The notes: generated by a model from the letters alone, not told the origin. A DNA stretch of 64,000 bases from an uncultured Psychroserpens sp. (GCA_947488655.1 CANKZZ010000004.1:62001-126000), one strand, 5' to 3'. Positions 24,223 through 34,739 are shown, numbered from the stretch's first letter. Numbers and translations: made by a program.

Positions 24223-24250
24223 AAAACCCAAAACTTACGTTTTGGGTTTT
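24223..24250. terminator. Terminator between orphan region and TonB receptor gene
   Basis: AAAACCCAAAAC and GTTTTGGGTTTT, a perfect 12-bp stem with TTAC loop and A/T runs on both sides. It can serve the receptor gene, which ends 73 nt to the right on the minus strand. The region 23880-24323 holds no gene I can support, only these hairpins. Confidence 0.8.
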
Positions 24251-24323
24251 CTTATTTGATAACCGTACACTTAACACTAACCATCAACTATTATATGTAG
24301 GTTACCAAATTGTCTTTGAGATT

Positions 24324-26807
24324 TTATATAAATCCTCCGCTTCCAGATTTTTCATTGTCATCTCTGTTTTTACGTTGTAAGGCTCTGTATTTTCCGCCTC
24401 CAAAACGGTAGGATAAGCCAATATTCCATGTGTTAGATTCCCAGTTAAATTGTCCAACTTGTGGTGTTGGTCTATCGCCATCAAACTCAAATTTCATTGT
24501 GTTTAAGATGTCACTGTAATTAAAACTAAATGTGGCTCTGTCGTCTTCTAAGAAGCTATATCTAAGACCTGTGTTAACCATAAACATTGGCTTACGATTA
24601 AATTGCAGACCTTTTTCTTCTCCTCTATACATCGTAAATAAGGATAGACTCAATTTTTTGGTTACTTTAAAATTATTGAACAATCTAAAGTTGTAAACCA
24701 CATTATCAACTTCTACGGTAGAGCGTTGTATGTCATCTACAGTAGCAATATCTGTAGGAGCAGTTAGTACTTCTGCTATACCTTTTTGCTGTCTTGCGAA
24801 TAAATCGAAACTTCCATTTAAACTCCACCATTTTGTTGGTCGATAATTACTGCTTATCTCAATACCAAAAGCTGTAGTGTTTTCAAAGTTATCGTAAGTT
24901 AATATGTTTTTATTGAGATCTAATCGGTCAATAAATACAGCTCTATTAATTTCGTCTTCTACTAATCTATAAAATACGCCTCCAGTTAAGGTTCCGTTTT
25001 CAAATTTTCTGGTGTAATTAACTTCTATTGAATTTGTGAACTGTGGTTGTAGATTCGTATTTCCGAAGGAAGAAATTAAAGGTGTACTCCATTCTCTAAT
25101 TGGATTTACTTGCTGCAATCCTGGACGATCTACACGACGACTAAAACTCATTTGATATGAATTTTTATCACTAGGCGTATAGGTTACAAAAGCAGATGGA
25201 TATATTTGAAAATAGTCATTCTCAAAAGGTGTTGTTTCACTTGTGTTTTCTAATTGTCGTATGGCAGAAGCATCTTCTGAAACAGTTTCTGCACGTGCGC
25301 CAATTTGGTAGCTAAATTTTTCAAATGTCTTGCCATAAGTGACATACAAGGAATAAATGTCTCTTTTGTAGCTAAAATCGGTAGCAGGAGTTGGAATAAA
25401 TTCATCACCATTATTAGGTGTTGAATCTTGGTTTTCGTTCACAGATAAGCCTGTAGAGTTGTAATCTATATTAGTGTCAAACAAACGCGCTTCTGCACCA
25501 ATTTCTAATTTTGCTTTATCAGATAAGGGATTCACATAGTCTAAATTAATAGTTGTTTGATCTCTGTTAGTATCTACATTATCTATATAATTAGGAGGAA
25601 ACGGAATATTAGTAAAATTGAAATTTGCAATTTCATCTTGGGCAAAAACACTGTAATCTACTTCTAAGTCTATTTTTTCGCCTTCCTTTTTTAATTTATG
25701 ATTATAAACGCCATTGTACTGCTCTACGGTATTATCAATATCATTAAAAAATGTTTGCAACTGGAGAGGTTCATCTATGTATTGAATGCCTACGTCTCCA
25801 CTTCCTAAACCTGTAAATAAATTTTGATTAGTAAAAAAGGATACTGTATTATTATCATTCATATAAAAATCTACACCAACTTTATAGAGATGTGATTTAT
25901 TATTATTTAAAAAATTAAAGGTTTGAATAGATTGGTTGTCTAAACGCTCAATACTACCATAATTTGCATTGTTACCAATATTATTACCGTAATTTCCGTA
26001 GAAATTAAATTTCCCATTACGATAATTCATATCGATAGAGCTATTAAATTTTGCATTAATTTCTTTAGTTAAGCCTAAATTAATATTACCATTAAAACCT
26101 ATAGATGTGTTTTTATGTAAAATAATATTAATGATACCACTCATACCTTCGGGATTGTATTTAGCTGAAGGATTTGTAATAAGTTCAATTTGCTTTATTG
26201 AAGTAGAAGGGATTTGACGTAATAACTGTGCAATTGGCACATTAGACAATTTGCCATCTACCATTACACGAACATTCTCGTTACCACGAAGACTAATATT
26301 ACCTGTTTGCTGATCTACGTTTACAGATGGAAGATTATTCATTATATCGCTAGCAGTTGCACCAGCAGTTGTTAAATCTTTACCTACGTTAATGACTTTT
26401 CTATCAACTTTTTGTTGAATTGTTGTGATTTCGGCAACTACGGTAACTTCGTCTAAGCTCGCAATGTCTTCTTCTAGTCTAATGTCGCCAAGGTTAATTT
26501 TGTAACTGTCCTCACCCATATTTATGGTTTTGGATATGGTTGTGTAACCTATGTATTGAATAGAGACTATAATTTTACCTTCGGGTATTTTGTCTATTTC
26601 AAAAGTACCATCCTCTTTGGTAATACCACCTGTAATAGTTGTATTGGCAATATCCTTAATAACGATGTTTACATAGGGAAGCGGTTCATTTAAGCTTGCG
26701 TCTATAACTCTACCTGAAACTTGACCGTCTCTTAATTCTAATTTTGGAGGTTGTGCAAAGGCGAAGATTGTAAATAGACAAATGCACAATTGTGTAAATG
26801 ATTTCAT
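24324..26807 (-). CDS. TonB-dependent receptor with carboxypeptidase-regulatory-like domain
   Basis: An 827-residue outer-membrane protein. Signal peptide 1-18 (ending AFA); residues 28-110 the beta-sandwich GQVSGRVIDASLNEPLPYVNIVIK; 118-225 the plug, with ASDIMNNLPSVNVDQQTGNISLRG; 240-805 the barrel of the OMP_b-brl_3 type; the end RFGGGKYRALQRKNRDDN is followed by a Gly-Ser-rich tail. No SusD partner lies next to it, so it is not a PUL receptor; substrate unknown, possibly metal or peptide. Confidence 0.92.
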   Translation of the reverse strand: MKSFTQLCICLFTIFAFAQPPKLELRDGQVSGRVIDASLNEPLPYVNIVIKDIANTTITGGITKEDGTFEIDKIPEGKIIVSIQYIGYTTISKTINMGEDSYKINLGDIRLEEDIASLDEVTVVAEITTIQQKVDRKVINVGKDLTTAGATASDIMNNLPSVNVDQQTGNISLRGNENVRVMVDGKLSNVPIAQLLRQIPSTSIKQIELITNPSAKYNPEGMSGIINIILHKNTSIGFNGNINLGLTKEINAKFNSSIDMNYRNGKFNFYGNYGNNIGNNANYGSIERLDNQSIQTFNFLNNNKSHLYKVGVDFYMNDNNTVSFFTNQNLFTGLGSGDVGIQYIDEPLQLQTFFNDIDNTVEQYNGVYNHKLKKEGEKIDLEVDYSVFAQDEIANFNFTNIPFPPNYIDNVDTNRDQTTINLDYVNPLSDKAKLEIGAEARLFDTNIDYNSTGLSVNENQDSTPNNGDEFIPTPATDFSYKRDIYSLYVTYGKTFEKFSYQIGARAETVSEDASAIRQLENTSETTPFENDYFQIYPSAFVTYTPSDKNSYQMSFSRRVDRPGLQQVNPIREWSTPLISSFGNTNLQPQFTNSIEVNYTRKFENGTLTGGVFYRLVEDEINRAVFIDRLDLNKNILTYDNFENTTAFGIEISSNYRPTKWWSLNGSFDLFARQQKGIAEVLTAPTDIATVDDIQRSTVEVDNVVYNFRLFNNFKVTKKLSLSLFTMYRGEEKGLQFNRKPMFMVNTGLRYSFLEDDRATFSFNYSDILNTMKFEFDGDRPTPQVGQFNWESNTWNIGLSYRFGGGKYRALQRKNRDDNEKSGSGGFI

Positions 26808-26948
26808 TGTTGATTGATTTTTTTGATTGATTAGATGAAAAATAAAATGATTGTTAAATAATAGACGATGACAACTTTATATTGTTACTTCTTTTAACAC
26901 TACTTAACATGGTTTTAACATTTAAAGATTTATCTTTCTAAAGAGTTT

Positions 26949-26956
26949 TATTTTTG
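26949..26956 (+). promoter_or_regulatory. Candidate -7 element of the CoA-binding protein gene
   Basis: TATTTTTG matches TAnnTTTG and lies 17 nt before the ATG. No clear -33 TTTG is seen at the right distance, so the call is tentative. Confidence 0.35.
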
Positions 26957-26972
26957 TAATAAAGAAGACAAT

Positions 26973-27335
26973 ATGAGTAAAAAGACATTAGTAATAGGAG
27001 CATCATTAAATACACAACGTTATTCTAATATTGCGATTAAAAGGTTGAGAAGTTATAACCATGAAGTTGTTGCTTTTGGTTTGAGAAAGGGAGAAGTTTC
27101 TGGTGTAGAAATAGATATTAGTTTAATGCCTTACACAGATATAGACACAGTTACATTATACCTTAATCCGCAGAGACAAGTTGAGTATTATGATTATATA
27201 ATAAAGCTAAAGCCACAGCGTATTATTTTTAATCCTGGTACCGAAAATTCTGAGTTTCAAAATCTCTTAAAACAAGAAGGTATTTATTTTGAAGAGGCTT
27301 GTACTTTAGTCTTATTGTCTACGAATCAATATTAA
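26973..27335 (+). CDS. CoA-binding domain protein
   Basis: A 120-residue single-domain protein of the CoA_binding_2 type: TLVIGASLNTQRYSNIAIKRLRSYNHEVVAFG is the Rossmann-like CoA site, and PQRIIFNPGTENSEFQNLLKQEGI the second half with the conserved Asn-Pro-Gly. Such small proteins (YccU-like) are of unknown role. Its 3' end overlaps the 3' end of the opposite symporter gene by 24 bp. Confidence 0.88.
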   Translation: MSKKTLVIGASLNTQRYSNIAIKRLRSYNHEVVAFGLRKGEVSGVEIDISLMPYTDIDTVTLYLNPQRQVEYYDYIIKLKPQRIIFNPGTENSEFQNLLKQEGIYFEEACTLVLLSTNQY

Positions 27336-28748
27336 GCCCAAAAAGGTTAGAAAACCATTTAAAATTAGGATAAAGAAACCAAATTCAAATCCAAACCACT
27401 TTAAACTATTAACACTTATAATATATGAGAGTATTGGAGATAAAATTGCAATTATTGGTACCATTTTATCCTTTACATTCCATTTTGTAAATAATCCAAA
27501 AGCGTATAAACCTAGTAGTGGTCCATAAGTATATCCTGCAAATACAAAGAGTTTTTGAATTACACTCTCATCCTGTATAATATATTTAAATGCGACAATA
27601 ACTAAGATGAGTACTACAGAAATTGCGATATGAATCTTTTTTCTAATAGCCACTTGTTTTTCTTCGGAATATTTTTTTTCTATATCCAGTATATCTATAC
27701 TAAAAGATGTGGTTAGTGATGTCAATGCACTATCTGCACTACTATATGCTGCAGCAATTAAACCCAGTAAGAAAAACACAAAAACTGTTGCACCTAAATG
27801 ATTTTTGGCAAGTATAGGAAACAGATCGTCTTTATGTGCATCAATGCCATTTTGTTGTGCATAGATAGTAAGTAAAAGTCCTAAACTTAAAAACACAAAA
27901 TTTACAACTGTAAGCACAATAGTAAACCAAAACATGTTTTTTTGAGCATCTTTTAAGCTCCTGCATGTTAAGTTTTTTTGCATCATATCTTGATCTAATC
28001 CCGTCATTACAATTGCTATAAAAGCACCAGATATAAACTGTTTCCAGAAGTAATTTGCAGATTTGTAATCTTCAAAAAAGAAAACTTTTGAGAGATCGCT
28101 GTCTAGAACAAAAGTTAAGATGTTACCACCTTCTATGTTAAGAGAATCACTAACAAAATAAATACCAACACCAACTGCTATAAGCATAAATAATGTTTGT
28201 AAAGTGTCTGTCCAAACTATTGTTTTAATACCAGATTTAAATGTATAAAGCCAAATTAATAAAACAGTAATGGTTACAGTCTGCCAAAAGCTAACTCCTA
28301 AATCGTCAAATAAAATAATTTGCAACACATTGGCTACAAGAAATAATCTAAAACTAGCACCAATAATTCTAGAAATTAAAAAGAAAGAAGCGCCTGTTTT
28401 ATAGGTGTAATCTCCAAACCTCGTTTCTAAATACGTGTATATTGATGTTAAGTTTAACCTATAATATAATGGGAGTAAAACTGTGCCAATAACCAAATAA
28501 CCAATTATATAGCCCAATACAACCTGCATGTAGCTAAACTGCGAAGCTTCAATCCATCCTGGCACAGATATAAAAGTTACTCCAGAAAGCGAAGCACCAA
28601 TCATACCAAATGCTACAACGTACCAAGGCGATTGTTTGTTTGCTTTAAAAAAAGCTGTATTGCCTGATGATTTACCAGTGAAATAAGAAATTAAAATTAA
28701 TACACCAAAATAGGCTAAAATGAGTAAAATGATGGCGTTCGTCGACAT
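27312..28748 (-). CDS. Sodium:solute symporter family protein
   Basis: A 478-residue inner-membrane transporter of the SSS family, with about 13 hydrophobic helices. The helix start ASLSGVTFISVPGW and the block TGLDQDMMQKNLTCRSLKDAQKNM are characteristic, as is AAAYSSADSALTSLTTSFSIDI around the sodium site. The solute cannot be told from the sequence. Overlaps the end of the convergent CoA-binding protein gene. Confidence 0.92.
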   Translation of the reverse strand: MSTNAIILLILAYFGVLILISYFTGKSSGNTAFFKANKQSPWYVVAFGMIGASLSGVTFISVPGWIEASQFSYMQVVLGYIIGYLVIGTVLLPLYYRLNLTSIYTYLETRFGDYTYKTGASFFLISRIIGASFRLFLVANVLQIILFDDLGVSFWQTVTITVLLIWLYTFKSGIKTIVWTDTLQTLFMLIAVGVGIYFVSDSLNIEGGNILTFVLDSDLSKVFFFEDYKSANYFWKQFISGAFIAIVMTGLDQDMMQKNLTCRSLKDAQKNMFWFTIVLTVVNFVFLSLGLLLTIYAQQNGIDAHKDDLFPILAKNHLGATVFVFFLLGLIAAAYSSADSALTSLTTSFSIDILDIEKKYSEEKQVAIRKKIHIAISVVLILVIVAFKYIIQDESVIQKLFVFAGYTYGPLLGLYAFGLFTKWNVKDKMVPIIAILSPILSYIISVNSLKWFGFEFGFFILILNGFLTFLGLILIRRQ

Positions 28749-28907
28749 ATTGAATGTTTTAACAGATTTTTAATCCAATTATCTTACTTTAGTAAAAAAA
28801 TTGTGAACAATGATAAGTAATTTCTAAGAAATTATGCGCTTTTCTCTATGGTAGATTGGCATTAGAAATTTTTTATTATAATTAAACTAAATTAATTTGT
28901 ATCGAAA

Positions 28908-31424
28908 ATGAAAAATTATTACCTACTACTAACATTTTTATTATCTGTTTCATTTATGTCCTCTCAGGATTATAAACAGATGATTTCAGAAGGAACGCAC
29001 ACAGTACAAGACATTCAAACAGCAGCCGAAGCACATTTTGCTATTGTTGGTACAGAGCGTGGAAAAGGATATAAACCCTACAAAAGATGGGAATACCAAG
29101 CCTTAAGACATATGGATGAAAATGGGATGTTACCATCACCAGATTTCTATTTTACAGAGTTAGAAAATTACAATAATTACCTAAACGAAAATACAGCATT
29201 ATCTAGAACTACTGTAGGTTCTTGGGAACAATTAGGACCAACTTCATGGAATGCAACTAGCGGTTGGAATCCAGGTGTAGGACGTATAACCTCTGTTGCT
29301 GTAGAGCCAGCTAATCCAGATCATATAATTGCAGGAGCAAACACAGGAGGTGTTTGGAGATCTACAGATGGTGGCTTAAGTTGGACAGTTTTAACAGACA
29401 ATTTATCAAATCTTAATGTTTCTGCTTTAACAATACACCCAACAATTAATACTACCTATTATTGGGGTTCAACAAGTGGTACTATTTTTATTTCAACAGA
29501 TAGTGGTTCTACTTGGAATATCCTTGCAGATACAGGAGTTGGTAACGTAAATAAAATCTTAATAGATCCTACAAATACTAATAAAATGTATTGCTCTGTA
29601 CAGTCGGGTGGGATTTTTAAATCTACAGATGCAGGTACAAATTGGTCTGAGATTGTATCTAATATTGGTACGGGTTATGACGTTGAGTTTAAACCAGGAG
29701 ATACTAATGTTGTTTACGCATCAGGATCTTCATTTTATGTATCTACAGATGGAGGAAATACTTTTGCTGTAAATGGAAGTTTCTCGTTTGGGCCAAAAAT
29801 GATTGGAGTTTCGGCAGATGATCCTGAAGTAATATACGTATTAGAGGCTGCTGGAGGTGCTTTTGGAGCACTCTATAAATCTGTAAATTCATCTACTTTT
29901 GTTCAATTAGATCACGCAGGAAAAAATTATTTTGGTTATAGTTCAGATTCTGAAGACGTTGATGACGCAGGAGTTGGTCAAGCACCAAGAGATATGGATA
30001 TAGCTATAAATCCTTTAGATGTAAATGATGTGCATATTGCAGGTGTTAATTCTTGGAGATCAACAAATGGAGGCGTATCATTTTCAATCACTTCTCAATG
30101 GACTCCTGGAGGAGCAAGTAGTCAAAACATTGGGTATTGTCATGCAGATATAGATTTGTTAGAATTTGTAGGAAATGCGACAGACGGATATAAGCTTTAT
30201 GTTGGTAGTGATGGTGGTCTTTATGTAGCAGATAATCCTACAGTTGTAAATAGCAACTATTATAAAGATTTAACTAATGGAATGGGTATTCGTCAATTTT
30301 ATAAAATTGGAATTAGCCAAACAGATCCTGTTATTGTAACAGGTGGTTCTCAAGATAATGGCTCTTCTATTATGGATGGCAATGGTGATTGGACAGATTG
30401 GATTGGTGCTGATGGTATGGAAGGTTTTGTTGATAAAAATAATACGAATATTATTTATGGAACATCACAAAATGGATCACTATATAAGTCATCTAATGGT
30501 GGATTAAATATATCTGGTTTAAGTAGACCAGAGAATAAATCTGGTAACTGGGTTACGCCTTTTGAACAAGACCCAATTACGCCTAATGTAGTTTATACTG
30601 GATATGATGAGGTATATAAATCTACAAATGGTGGTAATACTTGGACAAGCGTATCTCAAAATTTTGGAGGTAACCTTAATCACCTTAAGATAGCGCCATC
30701 TAGTAGTAACTATCAATTTGCAGCAAGAGGCTCAAATTTATATAGAAATACATTTGTAGGTACGGTAGATAACTGGACTCTACTTTCGGGAGGTTTTTCA
30801 GGGTCTGTAAACTCAATAGCTATACATCCAACAAATCCAAACAGAGTGGCTATTGCTACAACAGGTAATCAACGTGTATATGTTTCTACAAATGGTGGTG
30901 GTAGCTGGACGTCTTATAAACTTAATTTGCCAGATTTTAGCGCATTAGCTTTAGCTTGGCATGACAATGGAGAAAACGGTTTATATCTTGGTATGGATTA
31001 TGGCGTGTATTATATAGATGATACATTTACAGAATGGCAACATTTTAGCAATGGTTTACCAAATGTTTATATTAGTGAATTAGAAGTTAATACTGCAAAT
31101 AATAAAATTTATGCAGGAACTTATGGTCGTGGTCTTTGGGCTTCAGATGTTTTTGATGCTACGCTTAGTGTAGATGAATTTGCATTAGAAACGTTTGAGT
31201 TATATCCTAATCCAGCTAAAAATAATGTAACAATTAATTGGGATAAAAGCGATTTGGTTTCTGTTAGAATTTTTGATGCTTTAGGTAAACTCATGTACTT
31301 TACTAAAAACATCAATATTTCTGAGCCAACAGCAATTGATGTTTCTAATTATTCTACAGGACTTTATTTTGTGAAAATTAATAATCTTCAAGGATCAGTT
31401 ACTAAAAAATTAATTATAGAATAG
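28908..31424 (+). CDS. T9SS-secreted BNR/VPS10-type propeller protein
   Basis: An 838-residue exported protein. Signal peptide about 1-19; a propeller domain (about 100-750) with repeated STDGGLSWTVL, STDSGSTWNIL, STDAGTNWSEI, STNGGNTWTSV and STNGGGSWTSY Asp-box (BNR) motifs, as in sialidase-like and VPS10-like propellers. The C-terminus from FELYPNPAKNNVTINW to GLYFVKINNLQGSVTKKLIIE is a T9SS type A sorting domain. No catalytic set for sialidase is visible, so a binding role is as likely as an enzyme. Confidence 0.88.
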   Translation: MKNYYLLLTFLLSVSFMSSQDYKQMISEGTHTVQDIQTAAEAHFAIVGTERGKGYKPYKRWEYQALRHMDENGMLPSPDFYFTELENYNNYLNENTALSRTTVGSWEQLGPTSWNATSGWNPGVGRITSVAVEPANPDHIIAGANTGGVWRSTDGGLSWTVLTDNLSNLNVSALTIHPTINTTYYWGSTSGTIFISTDSGSTWNILADTGVGNVNKILIDPTNTNKMYCSVQSGGIFKSTDAGTNWSEIVSNIGTGYDVEFKPGDTNVVYASGSSFYVSTDGGNTFAVNGSFSFGPKMIGVSADDPEVIYVLEAAGGAFGALYKSVNSSTFVQLDHAGKNYFGYSSDSEDVDDAGVGQAPRDMDIAINPLDVNDVHIAGVNSWRSTNGGVSFSITSQWTPGGASSQNIGYCHADIDLLEFVGNATDGYKLYVGSDGGLYVADNPTVVNSNYYKDLTNGMGIRQFYKIGISQTDPVIVTGGSQDNGSSIMDGNGDWTDWIGADGMEGFVDKNNTNIIYGTSQNGSLYKSSNGGLNISGLSRPENKSGNWVTPFEQDPITPNVVYTGYDEVYKSTNGGNTWTSVSQNFGGNLNHLKIAPSSSNYQFAARGSNLYRNTFVGTVDNWTLLSGGFSGSVNSIAIHPTNPNRVAIATTGNQRVYVSTNGGGSWTSYKLNLPDFSALALAWHDNGENGLYLGMDYGVYYIDDTFTEWQHFSNGLPNVYISELEVNTANNKIYAGTYGRGLWASDVFDATLSVDEFALETFELYPNPAKNNVTINWDKSDLVSVRIFDALGKLMYFTKNINISEPTAIDVSNYSTGLYFVKINNLQGSVTKKLIIE

Positions 31425-31443
31425 CATATTTTATATACTTAAC

Positions 31444-31477
31444 AAAACCACTATTACTCTTGTAATGGTGGTTTTTT
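31444..31477 (+). terminator. Terminator after the BNR protein gene
   Basis: AAAACCACTATTAC and GTAATGGTGGTTTT pair with one mismatch and are followed by T6; 20 nt after the stop. Confidence 0.85.
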
Positions 31478-31523
31478 ATTTAAACATATTTATTATTGCT
31501 ATACAAATTGTAAATTCGCAGAT

Positions 31524-32141
31524 ATGGAATTTTCTTCTAAATTATTAGAAAACGCAGTTAATGAAATGTCGCAATTACCAGGTATTGGTAAACGAACCGC
31601 ATTGCGTTTAGTTTTGCATATGTTACGCCAGCCAAAGGAGCAAACCCTTAATTTTACCGCAGCCCTAAATACGATGCGTAGTGAAATTAAATTTTGTAAA
31701 AGCTGTCATAATATTAGTGATACCGATATTTGTGAAATATGCTCAAACCCAAATCGCAAAAATAACATAGTTTGCGTTGTAGAGGACATACGAGATGTTA
31801 TGGCAATAGAAAACACAAGCTCGTTTAAAGGTTTGTATCATGTTTTAGGCGGAAAGATATCACCTATGGATGGTGTTGGTCCTAATGAATTAAACATTCA
31901 TTCTTTAGTAGAAAAAGTTAAGTTAGGTACAATTACCGAGCTAATTTTTGCTCTTGGATCTACTATGGAAGGTGATACAACTAACTTTTATATCTATAAG
32001 CAAATACAAGATTATGATGTAAAAACGTCTACCATTGCTCGAGGCATCTCGGTAGGTAATGAGCTAGAATATACAGATGAAGTTACACTTGGCAGAAGTA
32101 TTATAAATAGAATTCCGTTTGAAGCATCTTTAAAATCTTAA
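31524..32141 (+). CDS. recR: Recombination mediator RecR
   Basis: A 205-residue protein that works with RecF/RecO to load RecA at gaps. It has the N-terminal helix-hairpin-helix [16 protein letters not shown], the zinc finger Cys58-Cys61-Cys70-Cys73 ([16 protein letters not shown]) and the Toprim domain [15 protein letters not shown] to [18 protein letters not shown], with the C-terminal Walker-B-like TIARGISVG. Complete. The next gene starts 6 nt later. Confidence 0.97.
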   Translation: MEFSSKLLENAVNEMSQLPGIGKRTALRLVLHMLRQPKEQTLNFTAALNTMRSEIKFCKSCHNISDTDICEICSNPNRKNNIVCVVEDIRDVMAIENTSSFKGLYHVLGGKISPMDGVGPNELNIHSLVEKVKLGTITELIFALGSTMEGDTTNFYIYKQIQDYDVKTSTIARGISVGNELEYTDEVTLGRSIINRIPFEASLKS

Positions 32142-32147
32142 TAATTT

Positions 32148-33251
32148 TTGAAACTATCTGTCATCATACTAAATTATAATGTGCGCCATTTTTTGGAGCT
32201 TTGTATTAAAAGTGTTCAGGCAGCATTAGTTCATATAGATTCTGAAATCATCGTTATTGACAATATGTCTAAAGATGATAGTTGTGAGATGGTGAAACGC
32301 CAATTTCCCGAGGTGAAATTAATAGAGAATTCTAAAAACTACGGATTTTCAAAAGGAAATAATATAGCAGTTAAACAAGCAAAAGGAGAGTATCTCTGTA
32401 TTTTAAATCCCGATACAGTCGTTGCAGAAGACACATTTGAATTGCTCCTTAAGTTTTCCGAAGAGAAAAAAAATCTAGGTATTGTGGGATGCAGATTAGT
32501 GGATGGTCAAGGACGATTTTTACCAGAAAGCAAACGTAATATTCCCACACCTGGTGTTGCAATTAAAAAAATATTGGGATTAACAAAAGCGTATTATGCA
32601 AATCATATTAGTGAGAAATCTACGGGATTAGCACCCGTTTTTGTTGGTGCTTTTATGTGTCTTAAAAAAACTGTGTACGACAAAGTAAATGGATTTGATG
32701 AAGACTATTTTATGTATGGTGAAGACATAGATTTATCATATAAAATTAGTCAGGCTGGTTATGATAATATGTATTTTGGAAAAACCACTGCCATTCATTA
32801 TAAAGGGGAAAGTACTTTAAAAGACAAGGTCTACGCTAAGCGGTTTTATGGCGCAATGCAAATTTTCTATAATAAACATTTTAAATCTAATTTTGTATTT
32901 GATGCACTCGTTTGGTTTGGTGTAAAATTAGGAGCAGCCTTCCAAAAAACATCAGAGTATGAGTCTAATACTTGTTATTATGTATTAATTTCTTCGGAAA
33001 AGAATTTACGTTTACAAGAGGCAGTAAAATATCCATTAAGCTTGCAATCAAAAATGGAATTTTATACTGATCATACCGAGTATATACTAGATAATAACTA
33101 CTTAAGTTTTAAGTCAATCATCGAGATCATTTCCAATACACCTAAAAATTGTACTGCGACCTTTAAGATTCTACCAAAAAATTCTAACTTTATCATCGGA
33201 AGTAACAGCTCTACGAGTAGAGGATCAGTTATTTCTTTTGATGATAATTAA
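32148..33251 (+). CDS. Family 2 glycosyltransferase
   Basis: A 367-residue GT-A enzyme, probably using nucleotide-sugar to build envelope glycans. SVIILNYNVRHFLELC at the start, the metal-site region LCILNPDTVVAEDT, and the acceptor block GFDEDYFMYGEDIDLSYKISQAGY are as in rhamnosyltransferase-like family members. A C-terminal extension of about 110 residues after residue 255 has no recognisable domain. The start is a TTG 6 nt after recR; no ATG fits the conserved N-terminus. Likely in an operon with recR. Confidence 0.88.
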   Translation: MKLSVIILNYNVRHFLELCIKSVQAALVHIDSEIIVIDNMSKDDSCEMVKRQFPEVKLIENSKNYGFSKGNNIAVKQAKGEYLCILNPDTVVAEDTFELLLKFSEEKKNLGIVGCRLVDGQGRFLPESKRNIPTPGVAIKKILGLTKAYYANHISEKSTGLAPVFVGAFMCLKKTVYDKVNGFDEDYFMYGEDIDLSYKISQAGYDNMYFGKTTAIHYKGESTLKDKVYAKRFYGAMQIFYNKHFKSNFVFDALVWFGVKLGAAFQKTSEYESNTCYYVLISSEKNLRLQEAVKYPLSLQSKMEFYTDHTEYILDNNYLSFKSIIEIISNTPKNCTATFKILPKNSNFIIGSNSSTSRGSVISFDDN

Positions 33252-33331
33252 TTGAAATAATCGCAACAAATGTGTGGTTTTTTAATTAATTTTGCATTCA
33301 AATAACAAATTAGACACCCTAGATTACAGAT

Positions 33332-34669
33332 ATGGCAAAATTTGAACTAAAGCTTCCGAAAATGGGAGAGAGTGTTGCAGAAGCAACAATAACATCTTGG
33401 TTGAAGAATGTTGGCGATACAATAGAAGCAGACGAAGCAGTTTTTGAAATTGCTACAGATAAAGTAGATAGTGAAGTGCCAAGTGAAGTAGATGGTGTTT
33501 TGGTAGAAAAACTATTTGAGGTAGATGATATTGTGCAAGTAGGACAAACTATTGCGATAATAGAAACTGAAGGAGAAGCAGGAGGTATAGTAGAAACTCC
33601 AAAAACTCAAGATGTTAAAGATGAAGCACCTACACCTGTTGCAGCTGCAGAAGTAGCTCAAACGGTTGTTGCAGCAAAAGAAGCTACAGCACCTGTGGTA
33701 AGTTCTGATGATCGTTTTTACTCACCGTTAGTTAGAAATATTGCAAAACAAGAAGGGATTTCTCAAACCGAATTAGATAGTATATCTGGCTCAGGTAAAG
33801 AAGGTCGTGTTACTAAAAATGATATCCTCGCATATATTGAGAATAGAGGCACCCAACCTGTTAAAGATAAAGAAGAAGTACAACAAGCACCAAAGGCAGA
33901 TGTAGCGCCAGCAAAAATTGTTGATAAAGCAAAAGAAACTGCTCCTGTAGTTGCAAGTGGAGACGATGAGATTGTAGAAATGACCAGAATGGGTAAATTA
34001 ATCTCTCATCATATGGTACAGTCTGTTCAAACAGCAGCACATGTGCAGAGTTTTATTGAAGCAGATGTTACTAAGATTTGGAACTGGAGAAAAAAGGTTA
34101 AAGATGATTTCTTTAAAAGAGAAGGAGAAAACTTAACTTTTACACCAATATTTATGGAGGCAGTTGCAAAAGCATTACGCGATTTCCCAATGATGAATAT
34201 TTCATTACAAGGTGATACCATTGTAAAGAAAAAGCATATCAATTTGGGTATGGCAGCAGCCTTGCCAGATGGTAACTTAATAGTACCTGTAATTAAAGAT
34301 GCAGATCAGTTAAACTTAGTTGGTATGACCAAAAAAGTCAATGATTTGGCTGGTCGTGCTAGGGATAATAAATTAAAACCAGATGATATTGCTGGTGGTA
34401 CCTATACAGTTACAAATGTTGGTACCTTCGGAAGTATTATGGGAACACCAATAATTAACCAACCACAAGTTGGAATTTTAGCTCTTGGTGCCATTAGAAA
34501 AGTACCTGCAGTTGTAGAAACTCCCGAGGGAGATTTTATAGGTATTCGTTATAGAATGTTCTTATCACACTCTTATGATCATCGTGTTGTTAATGGAGCG
34601 CTTGGAGGTCAATTTGTTAAAGCTGTTAAAGATTATTTAGAAGCTTGGGATTCTAAACGAGAGATATAA
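33332..34669 (+). CDS. 2-oxoacid dehydrogenase E2 (dihydrolipoamide acyltransferase)
   Basis: A 445-residue E2 core subunit, probably of the branched-chain or 2-oxoglutarate type. Lipoyl domain 1-78 with Lys44 in ATDKVDSEV; an Ala/Pro/Val-rich linker; peripheral-subunit-binding domain about 128-170 (YSPLVRNIAKQEGI to GRVTKNDILAYI); catalytic domain about 215-445 with His417 in SYDHRVVNGALGG. The residue usually Asp after the His is Asn, as in some natural E2 proteins. E1 and E3 genes are not next to it. Confidence 0.92.
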   Translation: MAKFELKLPKMGESVAEATITSWLKNVGDTIEADEAVFEIATDKVDSEVPSEVDGVLVEKLFEVDDIVQVGQTIAIIETEGEAGGIVETPKTQDVKDEAPTPVAAAEVAQTVVAAKEATAPVVSSDDRFYSPLVRNIAKQEGISQTELDSISGSGKEGRVTKNDILAYIENRGTQPVKDKEEVQQAPKADVAPAKIVDKAKETAPVVASGDDEIVEMTRMGKLISHHMVQSVQTAAHVQSFIEADVTKIWNWRKKVKDDFFKREGENLTFTPIFMEAVAKALRDFPMMNISLQGDTIVKKKHINLGMAAALPDGNLIVPVIKDADQLNLVGMTKKVNDLAGRARDNKLKPDDIAGGTYTVTNVGTFGSIMGTPIINQPQVGILALGAIRKVPAVVETPEGDFIGIRYRMFLSHSYDHRVVNGALGGQFVKAVKDYLEAWDSKREI

Positions 34670-34706
34670 TAAAAATAGAAATCTAGTACTATTTATATAT
34701 AGTAAT

Positions 34707-34739
34707 AAAAAAGCACAGTTATTTAACTGTGCTTTTTTT
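34707..34739. terminator. Terminator between E2 gene and thioredoxin-like gene
   Basis: AAAAAAGCACAGTT and AACTGTGCTTTTTT, a 14-bp perfect stem, loop ATTT, T run on both strands; shared by two convergent genes. Confidence 0.9.

Noticed and set aside
33332-34669. Asn instead of Asp after the catalytic His in the E2 protein (DHRVVNG)
   Set aside because: Asn at this position occurs in natural active E2 proteins, so it is not a sign of loss of activity.
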